14,737 nucleotides of DNA from CALAMD01 sp035301345. Lineage in GTDB: Bacteria; Bacillota; Bacilli; Bacillales; Amphibacillaceae. A program made the translations under genes and the position numbers. Under the pieces are notes generated by a model. That model was given only the letters and a program-made list of their open reading frames with translations. It searched no databases and was not told the DNA's origin. Below, in pieces: positions 1 through 6,786 of the stretch (positions are counted from its first letter, which is position 1; each line of letters opens with the position of its first letter). The DNA is taken from contig DATGUM010000060.1 in the NCBI GenBank assembly GCA_035301345.1, forward strand, positions 1 through 14,737, given 5' to 3'.

Positions 1-2
1 AG

Positions 3-79
3 AAATAGACAAGTGGTTTCCCTCCTAGGATTGGTTTGGCGACTTATATTCTACAGGGAAATTCACTTGTTTTCTATTT
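3..79. repeat. Long imperfect inverted repeat (stem-loop)
   Basis: Positions 3-23 pair with 55-79: AAATAGA (3-9) with TCTATTT (73-79), CAAGTG (10-15) with CACTTG (64-69), and TTTCCCT (17-23) with AGGGAAA (55-61). Three T residues (70-72) and one or two bases near 62-63 are bulged, and the loop is about 31 nt. The right arm runs into a T-rich tract on the + strand, so it could end transcription coming from the left. It may instead be subterminal DNA of the insertion sequence suspected just to its right. The pairing is visible in the sequence; the role is inference. Confidence 0.5.
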
Positions 80-91
80 TTATCAACATAA

Positions 92-128
92 AAATGGTGT
101 CAGTGAAAATACTTCACCAACACCATTT
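92..128. repeat. Nested hairpin containing an ISL3-like terminal repeat
   Basis: AAATGGTGT (92-100) pairs perfectly with ACACCATTT (120-128). Inside this, GTGAA (103-107) pairs with TTCAC (113-117), separated from the outer stem by a CA/CA internal loop; the apical loop is AATAC. Read on the minus strand from 128 to 114 it gives AAATGGTGTTGGTGA. This matches 14 of 15 bases of the AAATAGTGTTGGTGA in the insertion-sequence end at 14472-14486. That suggests the right-hand end of a second ISL3-type element extending off the left edge, with its outer tip near 140. No transposase is visible, so this rests on the repeat alone. Confidence 0.45.
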
Positions 129-134
129 ATTGTA

Positions 135-161
135 CAACCCTCTTATAGAGGTTGCTTTTTT
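135..161 (+). terminator. Probable Rho-independent terminator
   Basis: CAACC (135-139) pairs with GGTTG (150-154) and TCT (141-143) with AGA (147-149). One C is bulged and the loop is TAT; C and a run of six T residues follow (156-161). It would stop rightward transcription before the methionine operon promoter. It straddles the possible insertion-sequence tip near 140, so part of the pairing could be fortuitous. The stretch 162-220 after it shows nothing I can support. Confidence 0.55.
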
Positions 162-223
162 AATGGAACAATCCGAACGTTTCTACCGATTAACTATTAA
201 AAAGTAAAACTTACTAAATTGAG

Positions 224-252
224 TTGACAACTCGGAATTATTCATTTATGAT
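224..252 (+). promoter_or_regulatory. Sigma-A-type promoter of the methionine operon
   Basis: A perfect -35 box TTGACA (224-229), a 17-nt spacer and the -10 box TATGAT (247-252, 5 of 6 consensus) lie just upstream of the SAM riboswitch. The start of transcription is expected near 259, giving about 25 nt before the aptamer. The -35 box sits inside a perfect 13-nt palindrome (GAGTTG-A-CAACTC, 221-233), which could bind a regulator in addition to riboswitch control. Confidence 0.75.
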
Positions 253-284
253 AATCATTAACTTAAACAACTAAATATGTAAAG

Positions 285-391
285 CTCTTATAGAGAGAGG
301 CAGAGGGACTGGCCCTGTGAAGCCTCGGCAACCATTGATTCAATCAAACGGTGCCAATTCCAGCAGACGTAAACAGTCTGATAAATAAGAG
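285..391 (+). promoter_or_regulatory. SAM-I riboswitch (S-box) aptamer
   Basis: The leader carries the S-box core: a purine-rich AGAGAGG-CAGAGGGACTGGCCC block followed by GAAGCCTCGGCAACC and a downstream GGTGCCAATTCC-GCAG segment, in the usual order. P1 is CTCTTAT (285-291) with ATAAGAG (385-391). The family binds S-adenosylmethionine and turns transcription off when SAM is plentiful. It lies between the promoter at 224-252 and msrA, so it should govern msrA, the MetNIQ transporter and the CoA-transferase genes. Motif match and downstream genes agree, so the call is firm. Confidence 0.95.
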
Positions 392-446
392 GTTCTACTA
401 TACGTATATAAAACGAAGTGGCCTCTAACATAAGAGGCCATTTTTT
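388..446 (+). terminator. S-box expression platform: antiterminator and terminator
   Basis: The terminator is TGGCCTCT (419-426) paired with AGAGGCCA (433-440) over the loop AACATA, then six T residues (441-446). The alternative antiterminator is AGAGGTT (388-394) paired with GGCCTCT (420-426), using two G-U pairs. AGAG at 388-391 is shared with P1 of the aptamer. Bound SAM would stabilise P1, free the terminator and stop transcription; without SAM the antiterminator forms. The pairings are read directly from the sequence; the mechanism is that known for the S-box family. Confidence 0.88.
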
Positions 447-476
447 ATTTGGAAAAACAGAGGAAGGAGAATGGAC

Positions 477-1025
477 ATGTCAAACAACAAACAATTAGCA
501 ACATTTGCAGGAGGATGTTTCTGGTGTATGGTACAACCATTTGATACACAACCAGGCATTGAGAAAGTGATTTCAGGTTATACGGGCGGAACGGTACATA
601 ATCCGACGTATGAACAAGTGAAGGCAGGGACGACAGGACACGTTGAAGTCGTTCAAATAACGTTTGACCCTGACGTGTTTTCATTTGATAAATTATTAGA
701 TATTTACTGGCAACAAATTGATCCGACAGATGCGGGAGGTCAGTTTTCTAGCCGCGGCTCATCGTATGAAACGGTCATTTTCTATCATAATGAGGAACAG
801 AAGGAAAAGGCTGAAGCGTTTATTCACAAGCAAGAAGCGAGTGGTTTTTATAAAGAGCCGATCGTAACGAAAGTTCTTGAAGCGAAAACATTTTACGAAG
901 CAGAAACGTATCACCAAGATTATTATTTGAAAAACCCCGAAGCTTTCGCTGCATTTAAAGAAAAATCAGGTAGAGCTTCTTATATAGAAGAGAAACAAGC
1001 GAATAAAAAGACAGTATCAATCTAA
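477..1025 (+). CDS. msrA: Peptide-methionine (S)-S-oxide reductase MsrA
   Basis: MsrA reduces the S-epimer of methionine sulfoxide, free or in protein, back to methionine in the cytoplasm, with electrons from thioredoxin. The protein is 182 aa, about the family size. The active-site motif GCFWC lies at residues 13-17, with catalytic Cys14; Cys17 is the only other Cys. The conserved blocks SGYTGG, HVEVVQITFDP, QIDPTDAGGQF, RGSSY and a C-terminal YHQDYYLKNP are present. I chose ATG 477 because AAGGAG at 464-469 is 7 nt away; the in-frame ATG at 471 would be almost on top of it. It is the first gene of the S-box operon, 37 nt before metQ. Its place there suggests recovery of imported methionine sulfoxide, since MetNIQ-type transporters can take up oxidised methionine. 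Function is near certain; the physiological link is inference. Confidence 0.95.
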   Translation: MSNNKQLATFAGGCFWCMVQPFDTQPGIEKVISGYTGGTVHNPTYEQVKAGTTGHVEVVQITFDPDVFSFDKLLDIYWQQIDPTDAGGQFSSRGSSYETVIFYHNEEQKEKAEAFIHKQEASGFYKEPIVTKVLEAKTFYEAETYHQDYYLKNPEAFAAFKEKSGRASYIEEKQANKKTVSI

Positions 1026-1062
1026 ACATAAAAAAAACATGAAAATATCGGAGGAAAAAACA

Positions 1063-1899
1063 ATGAAAAAGCTTATAACATTTGCACTATTTATTTCACT
1101 TATCGTACTTGCAGCATGTGGTTCAGATGCATCAGACGGAGGGGATAGTTCAGACGGTGGATCAAACACGATTCATGTCGGAGCAACGTCAGGTCCTTTC
1201 AGTGATATGTTAACGGATGGTATCGCACCAATTATTGAAGAAGACGGTTACGAATTAAAAGTAACAGAGTTCCATGACTATATTCAACCGAACAACGCAC
1301 TAGATGAAGGTGACATCGACGCAAACCTTTACCAGAACAGTATTTACTTAGAACAGTTTAACGAAGACCATGGCATGGATTTAGTTGCTCCATATGCTGT
1401 ACCTACAGCGCCAATTGCACTATACTCAGATAAGCATGATTCTTTAGATGATTTAGAAGAAGGCATGAAAATTACTTTACCGAATGACCCGACAAACTTA
1501 GCACGTTCATTACACATGTTAAAAGATGAAGGATACATTGAAATTGATGAGTCAGTGAAGCAAACAATCGCTTCAGAAAAAGATATTACGAAAAACGATT
1601 TAAACTTAGACATTCAGCCAATGGAAGCAGCGCAAACTGTACGTTCACTAAACGATGCTGACTTCGCATTCGTTAATGGTAACTTCGCGTTAGCGGCAGA
1701 CTTAAAATTTGCTGATGCAGTAATTCTTGAAGATACGATTGAAGAGTATTTAATTTATTTAACAGTTCGTGCAGGCGAAGAAGATGAAGAATTTGCACAA
1801 GTATTAGAAGAAGCATTTAAATCAGATGAATTTTATGAATATACGAAAGAAAACTTAGATGGATTCGTTTTACCGCCATACCAACTTGAAAGGGAGTAA
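1063..1899 (+). CDS. metQ: Methionine-binding lipoprotein MetQ
   Basis: Solute-binding subunit of the MetNIQ ABC importer, anchored on the outer face of the membrane; the family binds L-methionine and often D-methionine or methionine sulfoxide. The 278-aa product starts MKK and has a hydrophobic signal ending in lipobox LAAC, with Cys19 as the lipidated residue. A Gly/Ser/Asp-rich linker follows, then the NlpA/MetQ domain with HVGATSGPFSDML, FHDYIQPNNALDEGDIDANLYQ and FVNGNFALAADL. ATG 1063 is preceded by GGAGG (1050-1054) 8 nt away; an in-frame ATG at 1039 lacks this site and would put charged residues before the signal. The mature protein is very acidic, which fits an exported protein of a salt- or alkali-tolerant species. 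metN starts 5 nt after the stop. Confidence 0.94.
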   Translation: MKKLITFALFISLIVLAACGSDASDGGDSSDGGSNTIHVGATSGPFSDMLTDGIAPIIEEDGYELKVTEFHDYIQPNNALDEGDIDANLYQNSIYLEQFNEDHGMDLVAPYAVPTAPIALYSDKHDSLDDLEEGMKITLPNDPTNLARSLHMLKDEGYIEIDESVKQTIASEKDITKNDLNLDIQPMEAAQTVRSLNDADFAFVNGNFALAADLKFADAVILEDTIEEYLIYLTVRAGEEDEEFAQVLEEAFKSDEFYEYTKENLDGFVLPPYQLERE

Positions 1900-1904
1900 C
1901 AGAA

Positions 1905-2906
1905 TTGATAAACATTGTTAATGTAACGAAGCAATATGATCATGTAACAGCTGTAAATAATGCAAACATACACATTAAATCAGGAGAAATTTTCGGCATA
2001 ATCGGCTACAGTGGTGCAGGAAAAAGTACGCTCGTTCGTTGTATTAACTTGTTAGAGAGGCCAACAGAAGGTCAAATCTTAATCGACAATAAAGATTTGA
2101 CGAGCCTTTCTGATAAGGATGTACGAAAAGAACGTCAAAAAGTCGGGATGATTTTCCAACATTTCCACCTCGTAAGCTCTAAGAAAGTGTATGATAACGT
2201 CGCGTTCTCATTAAAGGCTGCTGGAAAAACGAAAGCAGAAATAAAAGAACGTGTGCCAGAGTTGTTAGAAATGGTCGGCTTAACAGACCGATCAGATCAC
2301 TATCCTGCGCAATTATCTGGTGGGCAGAAGCAGCGTGTTGGTATTGCTCGTGCATTAGCAAATGACCCGAAAGTGTTACTTTGTGATGAGGCGACGTCCG
2401 CACTTGACCCATCAACGACAGCGTCGATCTTAGCGCTGTTAAAGAAAATTAATGAAGAGTTAGGTATTACAATCGTATTAATTACGCACGAGATGGAAGT
2501 TGTGCAAGAAATTTGCCACCGTGTCGCTGTGATGGAAAATGGTGCCGTTGTGGAAATAGGCGATGTATATGACATCTTCTCTGATCCACAAACAGAATTG
2601 ACGAAACAATTTGTTCAGACAATTCATACACTTGAATTACCTGACCGCTTATTAACGGGGCGTAAGGGACCAATTATTCAAATTACGTTCCGCGGGGAAA
2701 CGGCGGAAGATAGTATTATTTCTGAAACGTTACGTGAATTTAACGTTAAAACGAACATTTTACACGGACAAATCACGTACATTCAAGATAAGCCGCTCGG
2801 AACGTTAATTGTAGAGATTACTGGAGAAAAAGAAGAAATTAACAAAGCGATTGAATATATTAGAGAACGAACGAAACAATTGGAGGTGCTGACGGATGTT
2901 GCATGA
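1905..2906 (+). CDS. metN: Methionine ABC transporter ATP-binding protein MetN
   Basis: Cytoplasmic ATPase that drives methionine import. The 333-aa protein has Walker A GYSGAGKST (residues 34-42), a Q-loop at MIFQHF, the signature LSGGQ (137-141) and Walker B LLCDE with Asp161-Glu162. The H-loop has His195. From about residue 255 there is a C-terminal NIL/ACT-like domain, which in characterised MetN proteins binds methionine and inhibits transport when the cell has enough. Translation starts at TTG, with AGGGAG (1891-1896) 8 nt upstream; no closer ATG fits. The 3' end overlaps metI by 11 nt, indicating coupled translation. All ATPase motifs are intact. Confidence 0.96.
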   Translation: MINIVNVTKQYDHVTAVNNANIHIKSGEIFGIIGYSGAGKSTLVRCINLLERPTEGQILIDNKDLTSLSDKDVRKERQKVGMIFQHFHLVSSKKVYDNVAFSLKAAGKTKAEIKERVPELLEMVGLTDRSDHYPAQLSGGQKQRVGIARALANDPKVLLCDEATSALDPSTTASILALLKKINEELGITIVLITHEMEVVQEICHRVAVMENGAVVEIGDVYDIFSDPQTELTKQFVQTIHTLELPDRLLTGRKGPIIQITFRGETAEDSIISETLREFNVKTNILHGQITYIQDKPLGTLIVEITGEKEEINKAIEYIRERTKQLEVLTDVA

Positions 2907-3537
2907 TTTTTGGGTAGCTTTTGTTGAAACAGGATTAATGATGGGAATTGCTATTGCATTTGCAGTCGTGATCGGCGTTCCACTTGGTATTGGATTATTC
3001 GTAACGAACCGCGGCATGTTCTTTGAAAATCGTTTCATTCAACAAGTCGCAGGAACGACGATTAACATTATTCGTTCGATTCCTTACATTATTTTACTCG
3101 TCGTGTTAATTCCACTGACACAACTATTAACAGGTTCGTCAACAGGACCTATTGCTGCGAGTGTTTCACTGACGATTGCAGCGATTCCTTTTTACGCTCG
3201 TCTCGTTGAAACATCATTACGAGAAATTGATAAAGGTGTGATTGAAGCGGCTGAATCGTGCGGGGCATCTCCGTGGTTAATTATTAAAGATGTTTTGCTT
3301 CCTGAAGCACGTCCTGGTATGATTGCGGGACTGACAGTAACGACGATTAGCTTGCTCGGTTATTCAGCAATGGCTGGAATTATCGGAGGTGGAGGAATCG
3401 GAGACTTAGCGATTCGCTTCGGGTATTACCGTTTCCAAAATGAAGTGATGATTACGACGGTCGTAATTTTAATTATTATCGTTCAACTCATTCAGTTCAC
3501 AGGGGATAAAGCAGCAAAAGCAGTCGATAAACGTTAA
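2896..3537 (+). CDS. metI: Methionine ABC transporter permease MetI
   Basis: Membrane channel subunit of MetNIQ (named MetP in Bacillus subtilis). The protein has 213 aa, usual for the family, with about five hydrophobic segments. The cytoplasmic coupling loop, EAAESCGASPWLIIKDVLLPEA, is summarised by its EAA...G signature, and a glycine-rich GGGGIG segment precedes the last helix. ATG 2896 lies inside the end of metN, with GGAGGTG (2882-2888) 7 nt upstream. The downstream CoA-transferase gene begins 24 nt after its stop and no terminator lies between, so they share a transcript. Confidence 0.95.
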   Translation: MLHDFWVAFVETGLMMGIAIAFAVVIGVPLGIGLFVTNRGMFFENRFIQQVAGTTINIIRSIPYIILLVVLIPLTQLLTGSSTGPIAASVSLTIAAIPFYARLVETSLREIDKGVIEAAESCGASPWLIIKDVLLPEARPGMIAGLTVTTISLLGYSAMAGIIGGGGIGDLAIRFGYYRFQNEVMITTVVILIIIVQLIQFTGDKAAKAVDKR

Positions 3538-3561
3538 ATGTATGAAAGGAAGGAAATCAAC

Positions 3562-4581
3562 ATGGGAAACAAACTAAATGAGAATGATGCAAGGCTTTAC
3601 GGCTGGGAGCATCCAGATGATATAAGAGAGTTTCGGTTAAAAAACAAATCAATGTTAAAGAAAGATAAACGAACGACGCTTCCTGAAGCTGTTAAACGTG
3701 GCGTGAAAGAGGGTGCTTACGTTGCGTTTGGTGGTATGGGGTCTGTTCGTAGTTCTGTGGCAGCTGTTCATGAAGTGATTCGTCAGAAAATTGGTGATTT
3801 AACAGTCGCTGCTAAAGGAAATCAATACGATTGGCAGTTACTCGCAAGTGCTGGTAACGTCACGAAAGCAGAAGTTGCTTACGGATTTGCTGATGAAATT
3901 CGCGGACTTTCTCGTCCCCTTCGTGCAGCAGCAGAAAGTGGCCGCTTAAAAGTACTTTCAGAGACGACGAATGCTGGATTTCAGTGGCGTCTAACAGCTG
4001 CTTCAAAAGGTCTTTCTTTTTACCCGACGAAGTCAGCACTCGGAACAGATACGTCTGGTTATAGTGGGGCGAAAACAATTACTGATCCATTTACGGGTGA
4101 GCCGATTGAACTTTTACCTGCGTGTTTCCCAGATGTTGCGTTTATTCACGTGCACCGTGCAGATAAATATGGAAACTGTCAAATTGACGGAAACATTGCA
4201 ACGGATTTTGAGCTTGCTCATGCGGCGAAATTCGTCCTTATTACGGCAGAAGAAATTGTTGATCATGAAATTATTCAACAAGCACCTGAATTAACGAAAA
4301 TTCCTTACTTTGTCGTTGACGCGGTCGTTGAAGTACCGTACGGATGTCACCCGAATCAATTGCCACGTGCTTATTCATTTGATGAAGACCACTGGCGCGA
4401 ATGGTTAGACGCTTCATTAACAGATGAAGGCGTTGAAAAGTATTTTGAAGAGTATGTGTACGGAACAGAAGACCACTTTGAGTACTTAGAAAAAATTGGT
4501 GGCTTAAAAGTGATTAATGAACTTGAAAAGATTGAACATAGGCAAACGCCGTATCCAAAAGTAGCAAGGAGGCAAGGATAG
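3562..4581 (+). CDS. Glutaconate-type CoA-transferase, alpha subunit
   Basis: The protein has 339 aa and resembles the A subunit of family I CoA-transferases of the glutaconate CoA-transferase (GctA)/IpdA kind. Visible similarities are GVKEGAYVAFGGMGSVRSSVAAVHE near the start, DVAFIHVHRADKYGN in the middle, then AAKFVLITAEEIV and VDAVVEVPYGCHPNQL. Such subunits pair with a B subunit to move CoA between a CoA thioester and a free carboxylic acid; some relatives act as hydrolases instead. ATG 3562 is chosen because AAGGAAGG (3546-3553) lies 8 nt upstream; an in-frame ATG at 3538 abuts the metI stop and has no such site. It is cotranscribed with metI and followed 2 nt later by the beta subunit. 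The acid substrate cannot be read from the sequence; the S-box suggests a methionine-related one. Confidence 0.82.
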   Translation: MGNKLNENDARLYGWEHPDDIREFRLKNKSMLKKDKRTTLPEAVKRGVKEGAYVAFGGMGSVRSSVAAVHEVIRQKIGDLTVAAKGNQYDWQLLASAGNVTKAEVAYGFADEIRGLSRPLRAAAESGRLKVLSETTNAGFQWRLTAASKGLSFYPTKSALGTDTSGYSGAKTITDPFTGEPIELLPACFPDVAFIHVHRADKYGNCQIDGNIATDFELAHAAKFVLITAEEIVDHEIIQQAPELTKIPYFVVDAVVEVPYGCHPNQLPRAYSFDEDHWREWLDASLTDEGVEKYFEEYVYGTEDHFEYLEKIGGLKVINELEKIEHRQTPYPKVARRQG

Positions 4582-4583
4582 TT

Positions 4584-5342
4584 ATGCCCACACAAGTTGA
4601 GAAAATGATCGTTGCAGCATCACGTTTGTTGCCAAAAGATACAGCTGTATACGTTGGAACAGGTATGCCATTACTCGCATCAGCACTCGCATTAAATACA
4701 CATGCACCTGATTTATTACTCGTTTATGAAGGAGGCGGCGTCGGTGGGAAACCAGCTGGACGGTTGCCGATTCAAGTGAGTGAATCATTAACGTATGATG
4801 ACGGTGTGATCGTTGGCTCGATGGATTACGTTATGAGCCTTGCACAAGCTGGCTGGATTCAGTACGGATTTTTAGGCGGTGCACAAATTGATAAATACGG
4901 TAACTTAAATACGACAGTCATCGGTGACTGGGATAAACCGAAAATTCGCCTCCCGGGATCTGGTGGTGGAGCGGATATCGCATCATTTTGCGACCGTAAT
5001 ATCATTCTCATGCAACAAGATAAGCGAAAATTCGTTGAAGAATTAGACTTCTTAACGAGCCCAGGTTACTTAACAGGAAAAGGTGCTCGAGAAGAAGCGG
5101 GACTACCACGTAATTCAGGTCCTTACCGCGTCATTACACAATTAGGTGTATACGGATTTGACGAAGAAACGAAAGAAATGACACTGTTGCAATTGTTCGA
5201 AGGCGTGACGCTTGAAGACGTGCAAGAGCATAGTAGTTTCCCTATTCGCATTTCTGACGACTGGACGTACGTGGCTGCACCAGAAGAAGATGAACTCGCG
5301 ACATTACGCGGACTTGACCCAGACGGTGTCGTTCTAGGATAA
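4584..5342 (+). CDS. Glutaconate-type CoA-transferase, beta subunit
   Basis: The 252-aa product aligns by eye with the B subunit of glutaconate CoA-transferase: VGTGMPLLASALA near residue 24, GGAQIDKYGNLNTTVIGD in the middle, a PGSGGGADIASF loop and NIILMQQDKRKF. The catalytic glutamate of the family, which forms the enzyme-CoA thioester, matches Glu49 in the YEGG motif (residues 48-51). Its presence favours true transferase activity over hydrolase relatives that lack it. AAGGAGG (4566-4572) precedes ATG 4584 by 11 nt, inside the end of the alpha gene. It is the last gene of the operon; a terminator follows 28 nt after the stop. The family is secure, the substrate unknown. Confidence 0.84.
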   Translation: MPTQVEKMIVAASRLLPKDTAVYVGTGMPLLASALALNTHAPDLLLVYEGGGVGGKPAGRLPIQVSESLTYDDGVIVGSMDYVMSLAQAGWIQYGFLGGAQIDKYGNLNTTVIGDWDKPKIRLPGSGGGADIASFCDRNIILMQQDKRKFVEELDFLTSPGYLTGKGAREEAGLPRNSGPYRVITQLGVYGFDEETKEMTLLQLFEGVTLEDVQEHSSFPIRISDDWTYVAAPEEDELATLRGLDPDGVVLG

Positions 5343-5370
5343 ATTAACAAATTTTATATAATAAAATGTA

Positions 5371-5411
5371 TCCCCCCTTTACTTACACGAATAAAAGTAG
5401 AGGGGGATTTT
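5371..5411 (+). terminator. Terminator of the methionine/CoA-transferase operon
   Basis: TCCCCC (5371-5376) pairs with GGGGGA (5402-5407). After one bulged C, TTTACTT (5378-5384) pairs with AAGTAGA (5395-5401), including a T-G pair, over a 10-nt loop. TTTT follows at 5408-5411. It closes the S-box operon and separates it from the polysaccharide genes. Between it and 5500 I see nothing else I can support. Confidence 0.85.
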
Positions 5412-5502
5412 CGTATGTTTTAAAAGTGACGTTTAAAGCTATTAGGACATACGACTAATAACTGTCTTAATCCCCTGACTGAATAGGTTTAGTCTTACTT
5501 TC

Positions 5503-5516
5503 TTAACAGTTGTTAA
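5503..5516. promoter_or_regulatory. Candidate operator palindrome TTAACA-GT-TGTTAA
   Basis: A perfect 6+6 inverted repeat with a 2-nt centre lies directly upstream of the extended -10 element at 5519-5527, where a -35 box would normally end. Its place would let a dimeric regulator block or aid RNA polymerase. The symmetry is visible; binding is inference. Confidence 0.4.
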
Positions 5517-5518
5517 AA

Positions 5519-5527
5519 TGGTATAAT
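5519..5527 (+). promoter_or_regulatory. Extended -10 promoter of the glycosyltransferase operon
   Basis: TGGTATAAT gives a perfect TATAAT -10 box (5522-5527) with the upstream TG of an extended -10 promoter. The best -35 candidate, TTCTTA at 5500-5505 (16-nt spacer), is poor, which is common when the extended -10 is present. The start site would fall near 5534, leaving a short leader with AAGGA (5543-5547) before ATG 5556. Confidence 0.68.
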
Positions 5528-5555
5528 GACTGTTGATTAAAGAAGGAAGTGAGTA

Positions 5556-6755
5556 ATGATGGAAGGCAATCGCTTAATGATTGGCATAACAGCAGGTGAG
5601 TGGGAAGGTATTCATCATCGTCCACATCATATGATGAAGCGCGCTGCACGTGATGGTTGGACAGTCCTTTTTATTGAAAGTCCGATGACATTTCTATCAC
5701 CAATAAAAGATAAAAGTAAGTTAGACCACTGGAAAAACAGTTTGAAAGATATAAAAGAAGTTGAAGAAAGATTACACGTTATTACGTTGCCGCCATTTTA
5801 TCCGTTCGGTAATAAAAAGCGGTTTATTAATAAAATGAATCAAAAGCGTTTATTAAAGGCAATTAAGCCTTTTATTGACCAAGGTAATTTTTCTGCCATT
5901 GATATATATACATTTTTACCACAGACAGTTGATTTATTACCACTTATTTCACATGAACATCTCGTTTATGATTGTGTAGATGATCATATTTCATTTTCAG
6001 GCATGATGGATAAAGATATGATGCTTGCTATGGAAAAGGAATTATCAGAAGCTGCTCAAGTGACTTATTATACGGCAAGACAGCTGAAACATTTAAAAGA
6101 ATCATGGGCAAATGAAGCGTACTTAGTACCGAATGGTGCAGAGTATGAACATTTTGTCGTCGCTGAAGATCTTGCGAAAGATGAAGCGAATGTCCCGAAT
6201 GATATGAAACAATACATAAAAGAAGGACGTACAGTTATCGGTATTGTTGGCGGTATTGGTGATTGGGTCGATTTAGATATCGTTTATGAAACAGCTGTGA
6301 AAAGAGAGGACTACACATTTATCGTTATTGGTCCGGTCGATACCGACGTTGCGAGCCATATTTTAAATCAAGCAAACATTGAATTTTTAGGCGCACGGCC
6401 GTATGCTGATTTACCGAATTACCTTGCGTTTTTTGACGTTTGTATGATTCCTTTTAAAATTAATGAATTAACGAAAAGTGTTAATCCGATTAAAATGTAT
6501 GAATATTTATCAACAGGTAAACAAGTAGTTTCGACGCCTATTCCAGAAGTTGTTACTTATAGCGATTACGTTGATATTGTTCATGATGCAGACGAATTGG
6601 TTGAAAAGGTTGAATCTTACCGTCAACTCCCTGATGATGTTAAACAAGAAAAGAAACAGTTGCGTCAACAAGTAGGGAAGGAAAACTCTTGGGATGCTCG
6701 TTGGGAAATCATTAAGGAAAAAATGTTACACGCACAATCAACGAGAGAAAGCTAG
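5556..6755 (+). CDS. TuaH-like glycosyltransferase
   Basis: A cytoplasmic, GT-B-fold glycosyltransferase that probably adds a sugar to a lipid-linked surface polysaccharide. Length is 399 aa, close to TuaH of the B. subtilis teichuronic acid operon, which it resembles in its start (ITAGEWEGIHHRPHH). The domain boundary carries YLVPNGAEYEHF. The nucleotide-sugar end is SVNPIKMYEYLSTGKQVVSTP, reported here by its core NPIKMYEYL at about residues 310-318. There is no signal peptide or membrane helix, so it would work at the inner membrane face. AAGGA lies 8 nt before ATG 5556. It begins a three-gene operon and precedes the flippase by 31 nt. Sugar donor and acceptor are unknown; the TuaH likeness is from memory of the family. 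Confidence 0.8.
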   Translation: MMEGNRLMIGITAGEWEGIHHRPHHMMKRAARDGWTVLFIESPMTFLSPIKDKSKLDHWKNSLKDIKEVEERLHVITLPPFYPFGNKKRFINKMNQKRLLKAIKPFIDQGNFSAIDIYTFLPQTVDLLPLISHEHLVYDCVDDHISFSGMMDKDMMLAMEKELSEAAQVTYYTARQLKHLKESWANEAYLVPNGAEYEHFVVAEDLAKDEANVPNDMKQYIKEGRTVIGIVGGIGDWVDLDIVYETAVKREDYTFIVIGPVDTDVASHILNQANIEFLGARPYADLPNYLAFFDVCMIPFKINELTKSVNPIKMYEYLSTGKQVVSTPIPEVVTYSDYVDIVHDADELVEKVESYRQLPDDVKQEKKQLRQQVGKENSWDARWEIIKEKMLHAQSTRES

Positions 6756-6786
6756 GAATTGAAAATATAAGGATGTATGATCACTC

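Noticed and set aside
13..207. A 64-codon open frame on the + strand starting at GTG
   Set aside because: It has no ribosome binding site, crosses two hairpins and a terminator-like T run, and its translation has no recognisable composition or motif.
471..476. Upstream ATG for msrA
   Set aside because: The AAGGAG site ends 1 nt before it, too close for initiation; ATG 477 has normal spacing.
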